64,000 nucleotides of DNA from Rubrolithibacter danxiaensis. GTDB taxonomy: Bacteria; Bacteroidota; Bacteroidia; Sphingobacteriales; Sphingobacteriaceae. The stretch spans positions 38,684 through 102,683 of the forward strand of contig NZ_JBKOPS010000013.1 in assembly GCF_047272945.1 (NCBI RefSeq), written 5' to 3'. Within the stretch, counting starts at the first letter, position 1. Every line of letters begins with the position of its first letter. This document shows, in pieces, positions 26,279 through 35,893 of this stretch. The notes under the pieces are model-generated. The model had not been told where the DNA came from and made no database searches. It saw nothing but the letters and a program-made list of their open reading frames with translations. The translations under genes and the position numbers were made by a program.

Positions 26279-26282
26279 CAAT

Positions 26283-26897
26283 ATGGATAAAACAGTGAAA
26301 GATCAGTCAACAGAAGAAAAGATACTACAAGCAGCTAAGAAAGTGTTTGTACTGAAAGGCATGGCCGGTGCACGAATGCAGGATATTGCTAATGAAGCCG
26401 GAATAAACAAAGCCTTGCTTCATTACTATTTTCGCAGCAAGGAAAAGCTTTTTGAAGTAATTTTCACTGAAGCATTAATGCGGATCGTTCCAAGAGTTAC
26501 TGCTATCCTTGATTCGGATGAACCCTTGTTTGATAAGATTGAGGAATTCTGTTCCGATTATATTGATGTGGTATCGGATAACCCATACATTCCTCTGTTT
26601 GTTATTAATGAAATGAATAAACAGCCGGATGATTTTATTAAAAAGATCTGGGGCAAACAAAAACCTGCAATTAACAACTTTCTTAAACAGGTAGAAGAAT
26701 ACAGCATGAAAGGTCTAATAAAAGAAACAGATCCGCATCAATTATTAACACATATAATTTCGATGACAATTTTTCCTTTTCTTGCAAAACCTATCCTCTT
26801 TTTTATCACTGATATGGATAACAAGCATTATTTGGAATTCATGCAGAAAAGAAAAAAAGAAATACCGCAATTTATTATTAATTCAATAAAGAAATAA
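26283..26897 (+). CDS. TetR/AcrR-family repressor of the efflux operon
   Basis: A 204-residue regulator. The N-terminal helix-turn-helix domain is clear (EEKILQAAKKVFVLKGMAGARMQDIANEAGINKALLHYYFRSKEKLF), and the helical C-terminal part would bind ligand. The ATG at 26283 is chosen over a TTG at 26229 because that extension would run through the promoter and operator. It leads the efflux operon, 10 bp before the TolC gene, in the position CecR (YbiH) has for E. coli ybhGFSR. Confidence 0.9.
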   Translation: MDKTVKDQSTEEKILQAAKKVFVLKGMAGARMQDIANEAGINKALLHYYFRSKEKLFEVIFTEALMRIVPRVTAILDSDEPLFDKIEEFCSDYIDVVSDNPYIPLFVINEMNKQPDDFIKKIWGKQKPAINNFLKQVEEYSMKGLIKETDPHQLLTHIISMTIFPFLAKPILFFITDMDNKHYLEFMQKRKKEIPQFIINSIKK

Positions 26898-26907
26898 TTT
26901 TTTTGCC

Positions 26908-28191
26908 ATGAAATTAACTAAATGGTTAAACAGAACGGTTATTACTTTAGTAACTTTTATCAGTCTTACATCAACTACTATAGGGCAAAATTTACCTGAA
27001 TTAAGCCTGGAAGAGGCACAGCGTTTAGCACGCGAACACTACCCGGCTCTAAAACAAAAAAACTTTATAAAGCAAGCAGAAGAAGTAAGCATCAGTAATC
27101 TGAATAAGGGATTTTTGCCTCAGATCAGTATAAACGGCCAGGCTACTTATCAATCGGAAGTTACCTCGATAACAATTCCAATACCCGGAATTAACATTGA
27201 TCCCCCGTCTAAGGACCAGTATAAAGCTACCACTGACATAAACCAGCTGCTTTTTGACGGAGGAGTGATCAGGCAGCAGAAAAAAATACAAAAGTTGAGT
27301 TCGCAAACAGAAGCACAACGAACGGAAGTAGAACTTTATCAGCTTCGTGAGCGAGTTGATCAGATTTATTTAACAATTCTTTTACTGGAACAGCAGCAAA
27401 AACAAATTTCGCTGATTTATAAAGACCTGCAAACAGGTATAGCAAAAGTACTGGCTCAGGTACAAAACGGAACTGCTTTTCGCTCCAACCTGGATGTATT
27501 AAAAGCAGAACTGCTTAAAACGGACCAGCGAAGTGTAGAATTAGAATCGTCAAGAGAAGGTCTGCTGAATACGCTATCAGTTTTAACGGGAACAGACCTG
27601 AACGCGGAAACAAAATTTGCCATTCCTCCCACCCCGGTTATAGGTGATTCAATTCAACGTCCCGAATTAGATCTTTACGAAAAACAGGAGCAGTTATTAA
27701 ACCAGCAAAAGAAACTGGTTGCTGCAAAGAATCTTCCGAAAGCAAGCCTCTTCGGACAAGGAGGTTACGGAAGACCAGGGCTGAACTTTTTGAAAGATGA
27801 ATTTGACTGGTTTTATATAGCAGGAGCAAAACTTACGTGGAATTTAAGCAGCCTATACACTGCAAAAGCGGAGAAAAAGCTGATTGATCTGAATAAAAAC
27901 GGTGTTGAAGTCCAAAAAGAAACTTTCCTGATTAATACGCAATCACAATTAAAGCAGCAATTAGCAGAGATTAAAAAGCTCAAGCAGTTAATTATTTCAG
28001 ACGAAACAATAATCAGTTTACGTGAAAAAGTAAAAATGGCCTCCAGAGCGCAGCTGGAAAGTGGCGTAATAACAGCAAATGATTATCTGAGAGAAGTGAA
28101 TGCCGAAGACCAGGCCAGGCAATCCAGAATTATTCATCAGATGCAAGTGCTGCAGGCACAAATAAATTATCAGCATTTAACCGGATTTTAA
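26908..28191 (+). CDS. TolC-family outer membrane efflux protein
   Basis: A 427-residue protein: signal peptide ending STTIGQ, then the two-fold repeated long helices and strands of TolC (LSLEEAQRLAREHYPALKQ near the mature start; second repeat from about 255). It would form the outer membrane exit duct for the pump encoded downstream. Starts 10 bp after the TetR gene; its first codons coincide with a near-copy of the operator (26914-26929). Confidence 0.9.
   Translation: MKLTKWLNRTVITLVTFISLTSTTIGQNLPELSLEEAQRLAREHYPALKQKNFIKQAEEVSISNLNKGFLPQISINGQATYQSEVTSITIPIPGINIDPPSKDQYKATTDINQLLFDGGVIRQQKKIQKLSSQTEAQRTEVELYQLRERVDQIYLTILLLEQQQKQISLIYKDLQTGIAKVLAQVQNGTAFRSNLDVLKAELLKTDQRSVELESSREGLLNTLSVLTGTDLNAETKFAIPPTPVIGDSIQRPELDLYEKQEQLLNQQKKLVAAKNLPKASLFGQGGYGRPGLNFLKDEFDWFYIAGAKLTWNLSSLYTAKAEKKLIDLNKNGVEVQKETFLINTQSQLKQQLAEIKKLKQLIISDETIISLREKVKMASRAQLESGVITANDYLREVNAEDQARQSRIIHQMQVLQAQINYQHLTGF
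26914..26929. promoter_or_regulatory. Operator-like near-palindrome at the TolC start
   Basis: TTAACTAAATGGTTAA differs from the core of the 26261 palindrome by one base. It lies inside codons 3-8 of the TolC gene, where a bound repressor could act as a roadblock or a second site. Confidence 0.35.
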
Positions 28192-28201
28192 TTATACAGC
28201 A

Positions 28202-29149
28202 ATGAATAAAATAATAACCTTATTACTTGGCACTTCAATTCTATTAGCCTTTTGCACCTCCAGTGAAAGCGATTATGATACCTCAGGTACTTTTGAAGCC
28301 AATGATGTGATAGTTTCTTCTGAAATAGCAGGCAAAATAATATCATTTAATATTGATGAAGGACAAACCTTACCGGCAGGCAAAATTGTTGGCGAGATTG
28401 ATGCAGAGGGAATAGCTCTTCAAAAAGAACAGGTTGAAGCAAGCATACGTGCGTTAAATCAAAAAACTGCTGATGTAAAGCCCCAGGTAAAGCTACTGGA
28501 GGATCAGCTGGCTGTACAGCAATCGCAATTAAAAACACTGTTTAGAGAAAGAAAACGCACAGAGAACCTGCTAAAACAGGACGCAGCTACAGGAAAGCAG
28601 TTAGATGATATCAACGCCCAGATAGATGTGCTTAATAAACAGATAAAAGTAACACGGCAGCAGATCAATGTGCAGAAAAGCGCTATTTCTACTCAAAACA
28701 GGGGAATTTTAAGCGAGGGCAAACCGCTTGAAAAACGAATAGCCCAATTGAATGATCAGCTTGAGCGGGCAAACATCACCAATCCGGTAAAAGGCACAGT
28801 AATTACCAAATACGCAGAAGCCGGTGAGATAACAGCTCCCGGAAAAGCCCTTTATAAAATAGCCGATCTTTCTGAATTAACCCTGAGAGCCTATATAACC
28901 GGGAGTCAGCTACCTGAGGTTAAACTGGGTCAGCAAGTGCAAGTACGGGTGGATAAAGGGGAAGACGACTATAAAACCCTGCCCGGAACAATTACCTGGA
29001 TAGCAGATAAGGCAGAATTTACACCAAAAACGATACAAACGAAAGACGAGCGGGCCAACCTTGTTTATCCGATGAAGATCCGGGTGAAAAACGACGGCTT
29101 TTTAAAAATAGGTATGTATGGAGAAGTAATTTTTAACCCCGAACAATGA
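28202..29149 (+). CDS. HlyD/YbhG-type periplasmic adaptor
   Basis: A 315-residue membrane fusion protein: an N-terminal membrane/lipoprotein-like signal (a weak lipobox around Cys18), a biotinyl-lipoyl half motif (SSEIAGKIISFNIDEGQTLPAGKIVGEID), a long coiled-coil hairpin about 75-190, then the second lipoyl half (ITNPVKGTVITKYAEAGEI) and a beta-barrel domain. It connects the inner membrane ABC transporter with TolC. The last four bases overlap the first ATPase gene. Confidence 0.9.
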   Translation: MNKIITLLLGTSILLAFCTSSESDYDTSGTFEANDVIVSSEIAGKIISFNIDEGQTLPAGKIVGEIDAEGIALQKEQVEASIRALNQKTADVKPQVKLLEDQLAVQQSQLKTLFRERKRTENLLKQDAATGKQLDDINAQIDVLNKQIKVTRQQINVQKSAISTQNRGILSEGKPLEKRIAQLNDQLERANITNPVKGTVITKYAEAGEITAPGKALYKIADLSELTLRAYITGSQLPEVKLGQQVQVRVDKGEDDYKTLPGTITWIADKAEFTPKTIQTKDERANLVYPMKIRVKNDGFLKIGMYGEVIFNPEQ

Positions 29150-30063
29150 AAGCGGTAACTGCAACGGATATAGTAAAAAGTTACACCACCGGAAAGACGA
29201 CTACCATTGCTTTGCAAAAACTTTCGTTTGAAGTGAATAATGGAGAGCTTTTTGGAGTAATTGGCCCTGACGGCGCCGGTAAAACCAGTCTGTTCAGGAT
29301 ATTAACTTCGCTTCTTTTACCGGATGAGGGAGCTGCTTCTGTAGCCGGTTTTGATGTAGTAAGGGATTATAAGGAGATAAGGCAACGAATTGGCTATATG
29401 CCCGGAAAATTTTCTTTATACCAGGATTTGACTGTTGCCGAGAACCTGGAGTTTTTCGCCAGCATCTTCAATACCAGCATAGCTGAAAATTACAACCTGG
29501 TAAAAGATATTTATGTACAGATAGAGCCATTTAAAAACCGCCGGGCAGGAAAACTTTCCGGAGGCATGAAACAGAAGCTTGCTCTTTGCTGCGCCCTGAT
29601 CCATAAACCTTCTGTATTGTTTCTTGACGAACCAACTACCGGCGTGGATGCTGTCTCACGAAAAGAATTTTGGGAAATGCTTAAAAGACTGAAAGCGCAA
29701 GGCATTACCATTCTTGTTTCAACTCCATACATGGATGAAGCGAGCTTATGCAACCGTGTAGCCCTGATGCAGTCGGGAAAAATTCTTTCAATAAATACAC
29801 CTGAAAATATTATTAACTCATTTTCAAAACCTTTGTTAGCGGTGCAGGCTGAAAACATGTTCGGACTCTTGAAGGCATTACAGCAACTCCCGGAAGTAGC
29901 GGATGCTTATCCTTTCGGAGAATATCATCATGTGGTTTTAAAAGAAGGGAGTGACAGTAAGCAACTTTCCGATAAGTTGAAGGAGTCAGAATTTCCCGGC
30001 CTTGAGATTATTCCTGCTAAAGCCAATATCGAAGATTGTTTCATTCAATTGATGAAGAACTGA
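29146..30063 (+). CDS. ABC transporter ATPase (YbhF N-half-like)
   Basis: A 305-residue nucleotide-binding subunit with Walker A (GPDGAGKTS), signature LSGGMKQ, Walker B (VLFLDEPTTGVD) and a H-loop position replaced (STPYMDEA, with Pro where His is usual). The last 80 residues form an extra C-terminal domain. It corresponds to the first ATPase half of E. coli YbhF. Overlaps the adaptor gene by 4 bp and the next ATPase gene by 1 bp (TGATG). Confidence 0.92.
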   Translation: MKAVTATDIVKSYTTGKTTTIALQKLSFEVNNGELFGVIGPDGAGKTSLFRILTSLLLPDEGAASVAGFDVVRDYKEIRQRIGYMPGKFSLYQDLTVAENLEFFASIFNTSIAENYNLVKDIYVQIEPFKNRRAGKLSGGMKQKLALCCALIHKPSVLFLDEPTTGVDAVSRKEFWEMLKRLKAQGITILVSTPYMDEASLCNRVALMQSGKILSINTPENIINSFSKPLLAVQAENMFGLLKALQQLPEVADAYPFGEYHHVVLKEGSDSKQLSDKLKESEFPGLEIIPAKANIEDCFIQLMKN

Positions 30064-30812
30064 TGGAAACTGCACAGCAAGTAATAACGGCAGATAAACT
30101 AACCAAGCGTTTTGGCAGCTTCGTTGCCGTAAATGAAATATCTTTTTCAGTTGGACGGGGCGAAATATTTGGATTTCTTGGTGCAAACGGCGCCGGAAAA
30201 ACCACGGCCATTCGAATGTTATGCGGATTATCTATGCCTACCTCAGGAAAAGCAACGGTTGCAGGATTTGACGTTTACAGGCAGAACGAGCAGATTAAAA
30301 AAAGCATAGGTTACATGAGCCAGAAGTTTTCCCTGTACGAAGATTTGACAGTAAAGGAAAACATCCGCTTTTATGCAGGCATCTATGGCAAATCCAACAG
30401 TTTTATTAAGGATAGAACAGCAACATTACTGAAAGAACTTCACATGGAAGCAGAGGAAAATAAGCTTGTCCGCTCACTTCCTCTAGGTTGGAAACAAAAG
30501 CTCGCCTTTTCGGTATCCGTGTTTCATGAACCTGAAATCGTATTCCTCGATGAACCAACAGGTGGTGTTGATCCCGTTACACGTCGTGAATTCTGGAACT
30601 TGATTTATGAAGCCTCAGAAAAAGGAATTACTGTGTTTGTAACTACACACTACATGGATGAAGCCGAATATTGCGACCGCGTATCGATTATGGTGGATGG
30701 ACAAATTGAAGCTTTAGACAGTCCCAAAAAATTAAAAGAAACATTCAGCGCTGAATCAATGGACGAGGTATTTTTAAAGCTGGCAAGAAAGGCAACCAGA
30801 AGCGATGGATGA
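30063..30812 (+). CDS. ABC transporter ATPase with degenerate signature (YbhF C-half-like)
   Basis: A 249-residue ATPase from ATG 30063, whose A is the last base of the previous TGA stop. Walker A (GANGAGKTT), Walker B (IVFLDEPTGGVD) and an intact H-loop (TTHYMDEAEYC) are present, but the signature reads LPLGWKQ instead of LSGGQ. The upstream partner has a good signature and a poor H-loop, so the pair has one standard and one degenerate composite site. In E. coli YbhF both halves are fused in one chain. Confidence 0.92.
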   Translation: METAQQVITADKLTKRFGSFVAVNEISFSVGRGEIFGFLGANGAGKTTAIRMLCGLSMPTSGKATVAGFDVYRQNEQIKKSIGYMSQKFSLYEDLTVKENIRFYAGIYGKSNSFIKDRTATLLKELHMEAEENKLVRSLPLGWKQKLAFSVSVFHEPEIVFLDEPTGGVDPVTRREFWNLIYEASEKGITVFVTTHYMDEAEYCDRVSIMVDGQIEALDSPKKLKETFSAESMDEVFLKLARKATRSDG

Positions 30813-30855
30813 GAAAGGAGTTAAAAGTTGAAGGTTAAAAATTGAAAGACTGATT

Positions 30856-31962
30856 ATGAAGCAATTTCTATCATTCGTTAAAAAAGAATTTTACCATATT
30901 TTTCGCGATCCGCGTACCATGCTCATTCTTTTAGGTATGCCCATAGTACAGATCATCATTTTTGGATTCGCACTTACAAATGAGGTAAAAAACTCTACTA
31001 TTGCTGTACTTGATAATGCAAAAGATCCTGGCTCTCAATCGCTAATCCAACAGTTGGATGCAAGCAAGTATTTCCAGGTAACCAAATATCTCCAATCGTA
31101 CCGGCAGATTGATGATGAGTTTAAGAAAGGAAAAATAAAGCTGGTAGTAGTATTACCAGAAAAATTCAATAAAGAGCTGCATTACTCAAACAAAACTGCC
31201 GTACAACTCATCGCCGATGCTTCCGATCCGAATGTTGCCAATACACTTACCAATTATGCTTCGGCAATTATTCTGGATTATCAGAATCGTGTTTCAGGAA
31301 ATGATAAGCTCCCTTACTCTATCAACACAGAAGTAAGGATGTTATATAATCCCCAATTAAAAGGCGCTTATAGTTTTGTCCCTGGTGTAATGGCAATGGT
31401 TTTAATGCTGGTTTGCACCATGATGACTGCTATCACCATCGTTCGCGAAAAAGAAAACGGAACAATGGAAGTGCTGTTGGTATCGCCGGTGCGGCCCTTA
31501 AAAATAATTTTAGCGAAAGCGGTCCCTTACCTGTTATTATCCGTTGTCAATATCATCAGCATTTTACTTTTAAGCGTATTTGTCCTCGATGTACCGGTAA
31601 ACGGAAGCGTAATCCTATTGATAACTGAAAGCATTCTTTTTACAATTACAACCCTGTCTCTGGGCCTGCTTATCTCTTCGGCAACAGACTCGCAACAAAC
31701 GGCCATGTTCATTTCCCTTACGGGGATGTTTTTACCAACGGTTATGCTCAGCGGCTTTATGTTTCCCGTAGAAAATATGCCTTTGCCGCTGCAGATTCTT
31801 TCGAATGTAGTACCTGCCAAATGGTATTATTTAATTGTGAAATCGGTGATGATCAAAGGCGTAGGACTGGAAGCTGTTTGGAAAGAAACGCTGATCCTTG
31901 CCGCAATGACCGTCGTTCTGCTGCTGCTTAGTATTAAAAAATTTAAAATAAGATTAGCATGA
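30856..31962 (+). CDS. ABC-2 type permease (YbhS-like)
   Basis: A 368-residue ABC-2 permease: the first helix after the FRDPRTMLILLGMPIVQ motif, a large extracytoplasmic domain about 45-170, then five more helices, with the cytoplasmic EKENGTMEVLLVSPVRP coupling segment. Half of the heterodimeric channel with the next gene. It is separated from the ATPase gene by 43 bp of A-rich repeats and overlaps the next permease by an ATGA. Confidence 0.9.
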   Translation: MKQFLSFVKKEFYHIFRDPRTMLILLGMPIVQIIIFGFALTNEVKNSTIAVLDNAKDPGSQSLIQQLDASKYFQVTKYLQSYRQIDDEFKKGKIKLVVVLPEKFNKELHYSNKTAVQLIADASDPNVANTLTNYASAIILDYQNRVSGNDKLPYSINTEVRMLYNPQLKGAYSFVPGVMAMVLMLVCTMMTAITIVREKENGTMEVLLVSPVRPLKIILAKAVPYLLLSVVNIISILLLSVFVLDVPVNGSVILLITESILFTITTLSLGLLISSATDSQQTAMFISLTGMFLPTVMLSGFMFPVENMPLPLQILSNVVPAKWYYLIVKSVMIKGVGLEAVWKETLILAAMTVVLLLLSIKKFKIRLA

Positions 31963-33080
31963 GAACGCTCAGATTTTTACTTCAAAAGGAATTCAGGCAA
32001 ATATTCCGCGATCCTGCTATTCTTCGGATCATTTTTATCATGCCTGTGATGCAGCTCTTAATTCTGCCAAAAGCAGCAGATTATGAAATTAAGAACATTA
32101 AAATAACCGTGGTTGATAATGATCACTCATCCTATTCGCGGGAGCTTATTTCCAAGATATCTTCTTCAGGCTACTTTCTTCTCGAAAACTATACTTCTTC
32201 TTATTCAAAAGCAATAGAAGATATAGAGCGGGATAAATCGGATCTGATTTTACAAATACCGGCAGAATTTGAAAGAAATCTGGTTAGGGAAAACGAGAAC
32301 TCCTTATTCCTAGCAGTTAACGCGATAAACGGAGTAAAAGCAAATCTGGGTGGAGCGTACCTTAGAAGCATTATACAGGATTTTAATCAGCAGATCAGGC
32401 TTAAATGGATTCAATTCCCCCGTTTTAGCCCACAACCTGTTATTGAAATCCGTTCTTCAAACTGGTATAATCCACTGATGAACTACGAATATTTTATGGT
32501 TCCTGGAATTTTGGTGATCCTGCTTACCATGGTCGGCGCCTTTCTTACTTCGTTAAATATTGTAAAGGAGAAAGAAATCGGCACAATCGAACAAATCAAT
32601 GTTACTCCTATTAAAAAGTATCATTTTATTTTAGGTAAACTGATTCCTTTCTGGGTTCTTGGACTGGGCGTTTTAACCGTCGGACTTTTTATTTCCTGGA
32701 TTTTTTACGGAATAATACCTGCCGGAAGTTTCTTTGTAATTTATGTTTTTGCTGCACTTTATCTTTTTGCCGTATTGGGTTTAGGATTGCTTGTTTCCAC
32801 CTTTACTGCAACCCAGCAGCAGGCCATGCTGATCTCCTTTTTTCTTATGATGGTTTTCATCCTTTTGGGAGGACTTTATACTTCTATAGAAAGCATGCCC
32901 ACATGGGCTCAATACATTACTAAATTAAATCCTGTAGCTTATTTTATAGATGTGATGAGATTAGTAGTACTTAAAGGAAGCGGGTTTGCCGATATTAAAA
33001 GCCATATTCTGGCAACTATTGCTTTTGCAATTATTTTTAACTCACTGGCAGTTTTTAATTATCAAAAGAGAAGTGGATAA
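31959..33080 (+). CDS. ABC-2 type permease (YbhR-like)
   Basis: A 373-residue ABC-2 permease built like its neighbour (FRDPAILRIIFIMPVMQ, periplasmic domain, then KEKEIGTIEQINVTPIKKYHFILGK before the next helices). It pairs with the preceding permease. Last gene of the efflux operon; an 11-bp-stem terminator follows. Confidence 0.9.
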   Translation: MRTLRFLLQKEFRQIFRDPAILRIIFIMPVMQLLILPKAADYEIKNIKITVVDNDHSSYSRELISKISSSGYFLLENYTSSYSKAIEDIERDKSDLILQIPAEFERNLVRENENSLFLAVNAINGVKANLGGAYLRSIIQDFNQQIRLKWIQFPRFSPQPVIEIRSSNWYNPLMNYEYFMVPGILVILLTMVGAFLTSLNIVKEKEIGTIEQINVTPIKKYHFILGKLIPFWVLGLGVLTVGLFISWIFYGIIPAGSFFVIYVFAALYLFAVLGLGLLVSTFTATQQQAMLISFFLMMVFILLGGLYTSIESMPTWAQYITKLNPVAYFIDVMRLVVLKGSGFADIKSHILATIAFAIIFNSLAVFNYQKRSG

Positions 33081-33089
33081 TATAGAAGT

Positions 33090-33121
33090 AAGGCTGACAG
33101 GTTTAAAACGCTGTCAGCCTT
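33090..33121. terminator. Bidirectional terminator after the efflux operon
   Basis: AAGGCTGACAG pairs perfectly with 33111-33121 across a 10-base loop. It lies between the convergent permease and TIM-barrel genes. Confidence 0.8.
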
Positions 33122-33132
33122 ATTGTTTAAAA

Positions 33133-34002
33133 TTATTCCTGTAAGCTTTTTAAATAAGCCATAGTTTGTGGAATCTGTTTTCCGTAGTTCGAGCTCTCAT
33201 CTTCAATAAAATAATATTTCACTCCCACTTTTTTGGCCGCTTTTAAAATTTCAGGAACATTTAGCTGACCAGTTCCCAGGGCTACATCATTTTCTGTTGA
33301 TGTTCCACCGGTAAGGTCTCCTTTAACTCCTTTTCTTAAATCTTTAAGATGGACTAACTTCCAGCGGGTTGGATATTTTAGTAAAAGCTGTGCAGGGTCC
33401 TGGCCCCCATGAAAAGCCCAGAGCATATCCAGTTCAAAGGACACATATTTAGGATTGGTATTTTTTACCATATAATCGAAAAGAGTTCCATCCTGGTAAG
33501 ACGCAAATTCATAACCGTGAGGATGATAGCAAAGAGTAATTCCTTTTTCTTTTAAAACTTTTCCCGCAGCATTAAAATCGGTAATTGCTTTTTTTGCATC
33601 TTCCAGGGTAAATTCTTTCTGATGCGGTATCCAGGCTACCATTACATAAGAAGCACCAATAATTTTGGCTTTTCGTGCTATTTCAGCAGGATTCTTTACC
33701 AGTTCATTGTAGTCGGCTCCTACGGAAGGACTGCTCATATTCCGTTCGTCCAATAGTTTCCTGAATGCTTCTGCACTCATCCCCTGTGGATTCGTACTGC
33801 TTTCTAAAACAGTGATACCAAGAGATTTAATACTGTCTAAAGCTGCAGCAACATCTTTTTTCATGCTATTGCGGAAGGTGTACGTCTGCAAACCCGGCGT
33901 TTGCGGAAAAAGCGGCTTTCCTGTCTGTGCACTTGCTTCCAGGTAAATTCCAGACGAAATTGCTGCAATACTACAGGTATAAAATATCGTTTTAAAATTC
34001 AT
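33133..34002 (-). CDS. Exported sugar phosphate isomerase/epimerase-like TIM barrel
   Basis: A 289-residue protein of the AP-endonuclease-2/xylose-isomerase-like family (GLQTYTFRNSMKKD, LCYHPHGYEF, VSFELDMLWAFHGGQDP, VHLKDL, YYFIEDESS: the metal-binding E/H/D/E pattern). The N-terminus is a signal peptide (ends LEASAQ), so it acts in the periplasm or outside. Exported members are common in Bacteroidota and may modify sugars such as 3-keto-glycosides; the substrate here is unknown. ATG start at 34002. Confidence 0.85.
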   Translation of the reverse strand: MNFKTIFYTCSIAAISSGIYLEASAQTGKPLFPQTPGLQTYTFRNSMKKDVAAALDSIKSLGITVLESSTNPQGMSAEAFRKLLDERNMSSPSVGADYNELVKNPAEIARKAKIIGASYVMVAWIPHQKEFTLEDAKKAITDFNAAGKVLKEKGITLCYHPHGYEFASYQDGTLFDYMVKNTNPKYVSFELDMLWAFHGGQDPAQLLLKYPTRWKLVHLKDLRKGVKGDLTGGTSTENDVALGTGQLNVPEILKAAKKVGVKYYFIEDESSNYGKQIPQTMAYLKSLQE

Positions 34003-34037
34003 ATATGTGTTTTTAAAATTACTACTTTGATAAGTTA

Positions 34038-35807
34038 CTACATCCGCTCGGGCACTTCAATTCCCAATAATTTCATACCTTTTTTTATCACATTGGCAGT
34101 TGCAAAAGAAAGTGCAATTCTAAAATCACGTATAATTTCAGCATCGGCTTTTAAAATAGGTTCTTCATGGTAGAATTTATTATAAAGTTTTGCAAGTTCA
34201 TATACATAATTGGCTAATTGTGCCGGACTAAACTCAGCAGCGGAAGCTTTTAATGTATCGGGATATTTGCTCAAAGCCAAAATGAGTTCTCTTTCTGTAG
34301 CCGCCAGGTTTTCAGGCAGGCCAAAACTTTTCGAAACATCTCCTCCAGCCCGTGCAATTACAGAACGAATGCGAGCATGCGTATATTGAATAAATGGCCC
34401 GGTATGCCCCTGAAAGTCAATCGACTCTTGCGGATCAAAAAGCAACCGTTTTTTGGGCTCTACCTTTAATAAGAAATATTTAAGAGCTCCCATACCGATA
34501 ATATGATATAACTCCTTTTTCTCTTCTTCACTGAAGCCTTCCACCTTCCCTAACTCTTCTGTACGCTGCTGTGCAGTTTCTTCCATCTCAGTCATCAGAT
34601 CATCCGCATCTACCACGGTTCCTTCTCTTGACTTCATTTTTCCCGAAGGCAGGTCAACCATCCCATAAGACAAATGATACAATCCTTTTGCCCATGTCTT
34701 TCCCAGTTTCTCCAGTATCAAAAAGAGAACTTTAAAATGATAATCCTGCTCGTTACCTACCACATAAATAGATTCATCCATTTTAAAGTCGTGGTATTTT
34801 AATTCGGCGGTTCCCAGGTCCTGCGTAATGTAAACAGATGTTCCATCGGCACGTAAAACTAGCTTTTCATCCAATCCGTCGGCGGTAAGATCTATCCAAA
34901 CTGATCCATCCTCTTTTCTGAAGAAAACGCCTTTATCCAGGCCTTCCTGAATAATATCTTTACCTAATAAATACGTATTCGATTCGTAATAAAACTTGTC
35001 AAAATCAACACCTAGCTTCTTATACGTCTCTTCAAATCCTTTATATACCCAGCTGTTCATGGTTTTCCATAAGGAAATTACCTCTTCATCTCCAGCTTCC
35101 CATTTTTGAAGCATTTCCTGGGCTTCACGAATCAAAGGAGCATTCTTTTTTGCATCCTCTTCACTTTGTCCCTGTTGTTTGAACTCTTCAATCTGCTTTT
35201 TGTACTCCTTATCGAAAATAACATAATATTTGCCGGCTAAATGATCACCTTTTATACCACTGCTTTGGGGAGTTTCACCGTTTCCGAACTTCTGCCACGC
35301 CAGCATTGATTTACAAATATGAATTCCCCTGTCATTTACTAAATTGACTTTTATAACATTGAACCCGTTTGCTGATAAAATCTCCGCAACAGAATAACCT
35401 AATAAATTATTGCGTATATGACCCAAATGCAAAGGTTTATTTGTATTTGGAGAAGAATATTCTACCATTACCTTTTTGCCGTTCGGCGCAAACTGGCCAA
35501 AGTCAGTTTTTATTATTTTTTGCTGAAACTCCTCAAGCCAGTATTTATCAGAAACAGATAAGTTTAAAAAACCTTTTATAACATTAAAATCTGCTATTTC
35601 CGGGAATCTGGATTTTAAGAACTCTCCGATTTCTGAACCTGTTTGTTCCGGCGATTTTTTAGAAAAACGTGTAAAAGGAAAAGTGACAACCGTAACCTGC
35701 CCTTCAAATTCTTTCCTTGTTTGCTGCAGGTTGATGTCTGCAGAAGTAATTTCTGAATTATAAAGTGCCTTAACGGCATCAATTGTTCCGCGTATAATAA
35801 AATCCAT
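34038..35807 (-). CDS. argS: Arginyl-tRNA synthetase
   Basis: A 589-residue class I synthetase. Shown by the N-terminal Arg-tRNA recognition domain, the HIGH-type motif HLGH after SSPNTNKPL, the KMSK region in the degenerate form GKMKSREG, and the C-terminal DALR anticodon-binding domain (FIQYTHARIRSV onward). ATG start at 35807. It is divergent from the arginine deiminase-like gene with an 86-bp gap. Confidence 0.97.
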   Translation of the reverse strand: MDFIIRGTIDAVKALYNSEITSADINLQQTRKEFEGQVTVVTFPFTRFSKKSPEQTGSEIGEFLKSRFPEIADFNVIKGFLNLSVSDKYWLEEFQQKIIKTDFGQFAPNGKKVMVEYSSPNTNKPLHLGHIRNNLLGYSVAEILSANGFNVIKVNLVNDRGIHICKSMLAWQKFGNGETPQSSGIKGDHLAGKYYVIFDKEYKKQIEEFKQQGQSEEDAKKNAPLIREAQEMLQKWEAGDEEVISLWKTMNSWVYKGFEETYKKLGVDFDKFYYESNTYLLGKDIIQEGLDKGVFFRKEDGSVWIDLTADGLDEKLVLRADGTSVYITQDLGTAELKYHDFKMDESIYVVGNEQDYHFKVLFLILEKLGKTWAKGLYHLSYGMVDLPSGKMKSREGTVVDADDLMTEMEETAQQRTEELGKVEGFSEEEKKELYHIIGMGALKYFLLKVEPKKRLLFDPQESIDFQGHTGPFIQYTHARIRSVIARAGGDVSKSFGLPENLAATERELILALSKYPDTLKASAAEFSPAQLANYVYELAKLYNKFYHEEPILKADAEIIRDFRIALSFATANVIKKGMKLLGIEVPERM

Positions 35808-35866
35808 CCGCCAAAATTAATTAATAAAGGCATATACTCCCACAATTTATATCGTGCAAAAACAGT

Positions 35867-35874
35867 TAGCTTTG
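35867..35874 (+). promoter_or_regulatory. Bacteroidota -7 element before the arginine genes
   Basis: TAGCTTTG fits TAnnTTTG, 19 bp before the ATG at 35894 in the divergent argS gap. Confidence 0.5.
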
Positions 35875-35893
35875 TTGATACAAATAGTTATTT

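Noticed and set aside
26229..26282. N-terminal extension of the TetR protein
   Set aside because: It starts with TTG and covers the -7 element and operator palindrome; the ATG at 26283 fits the family.
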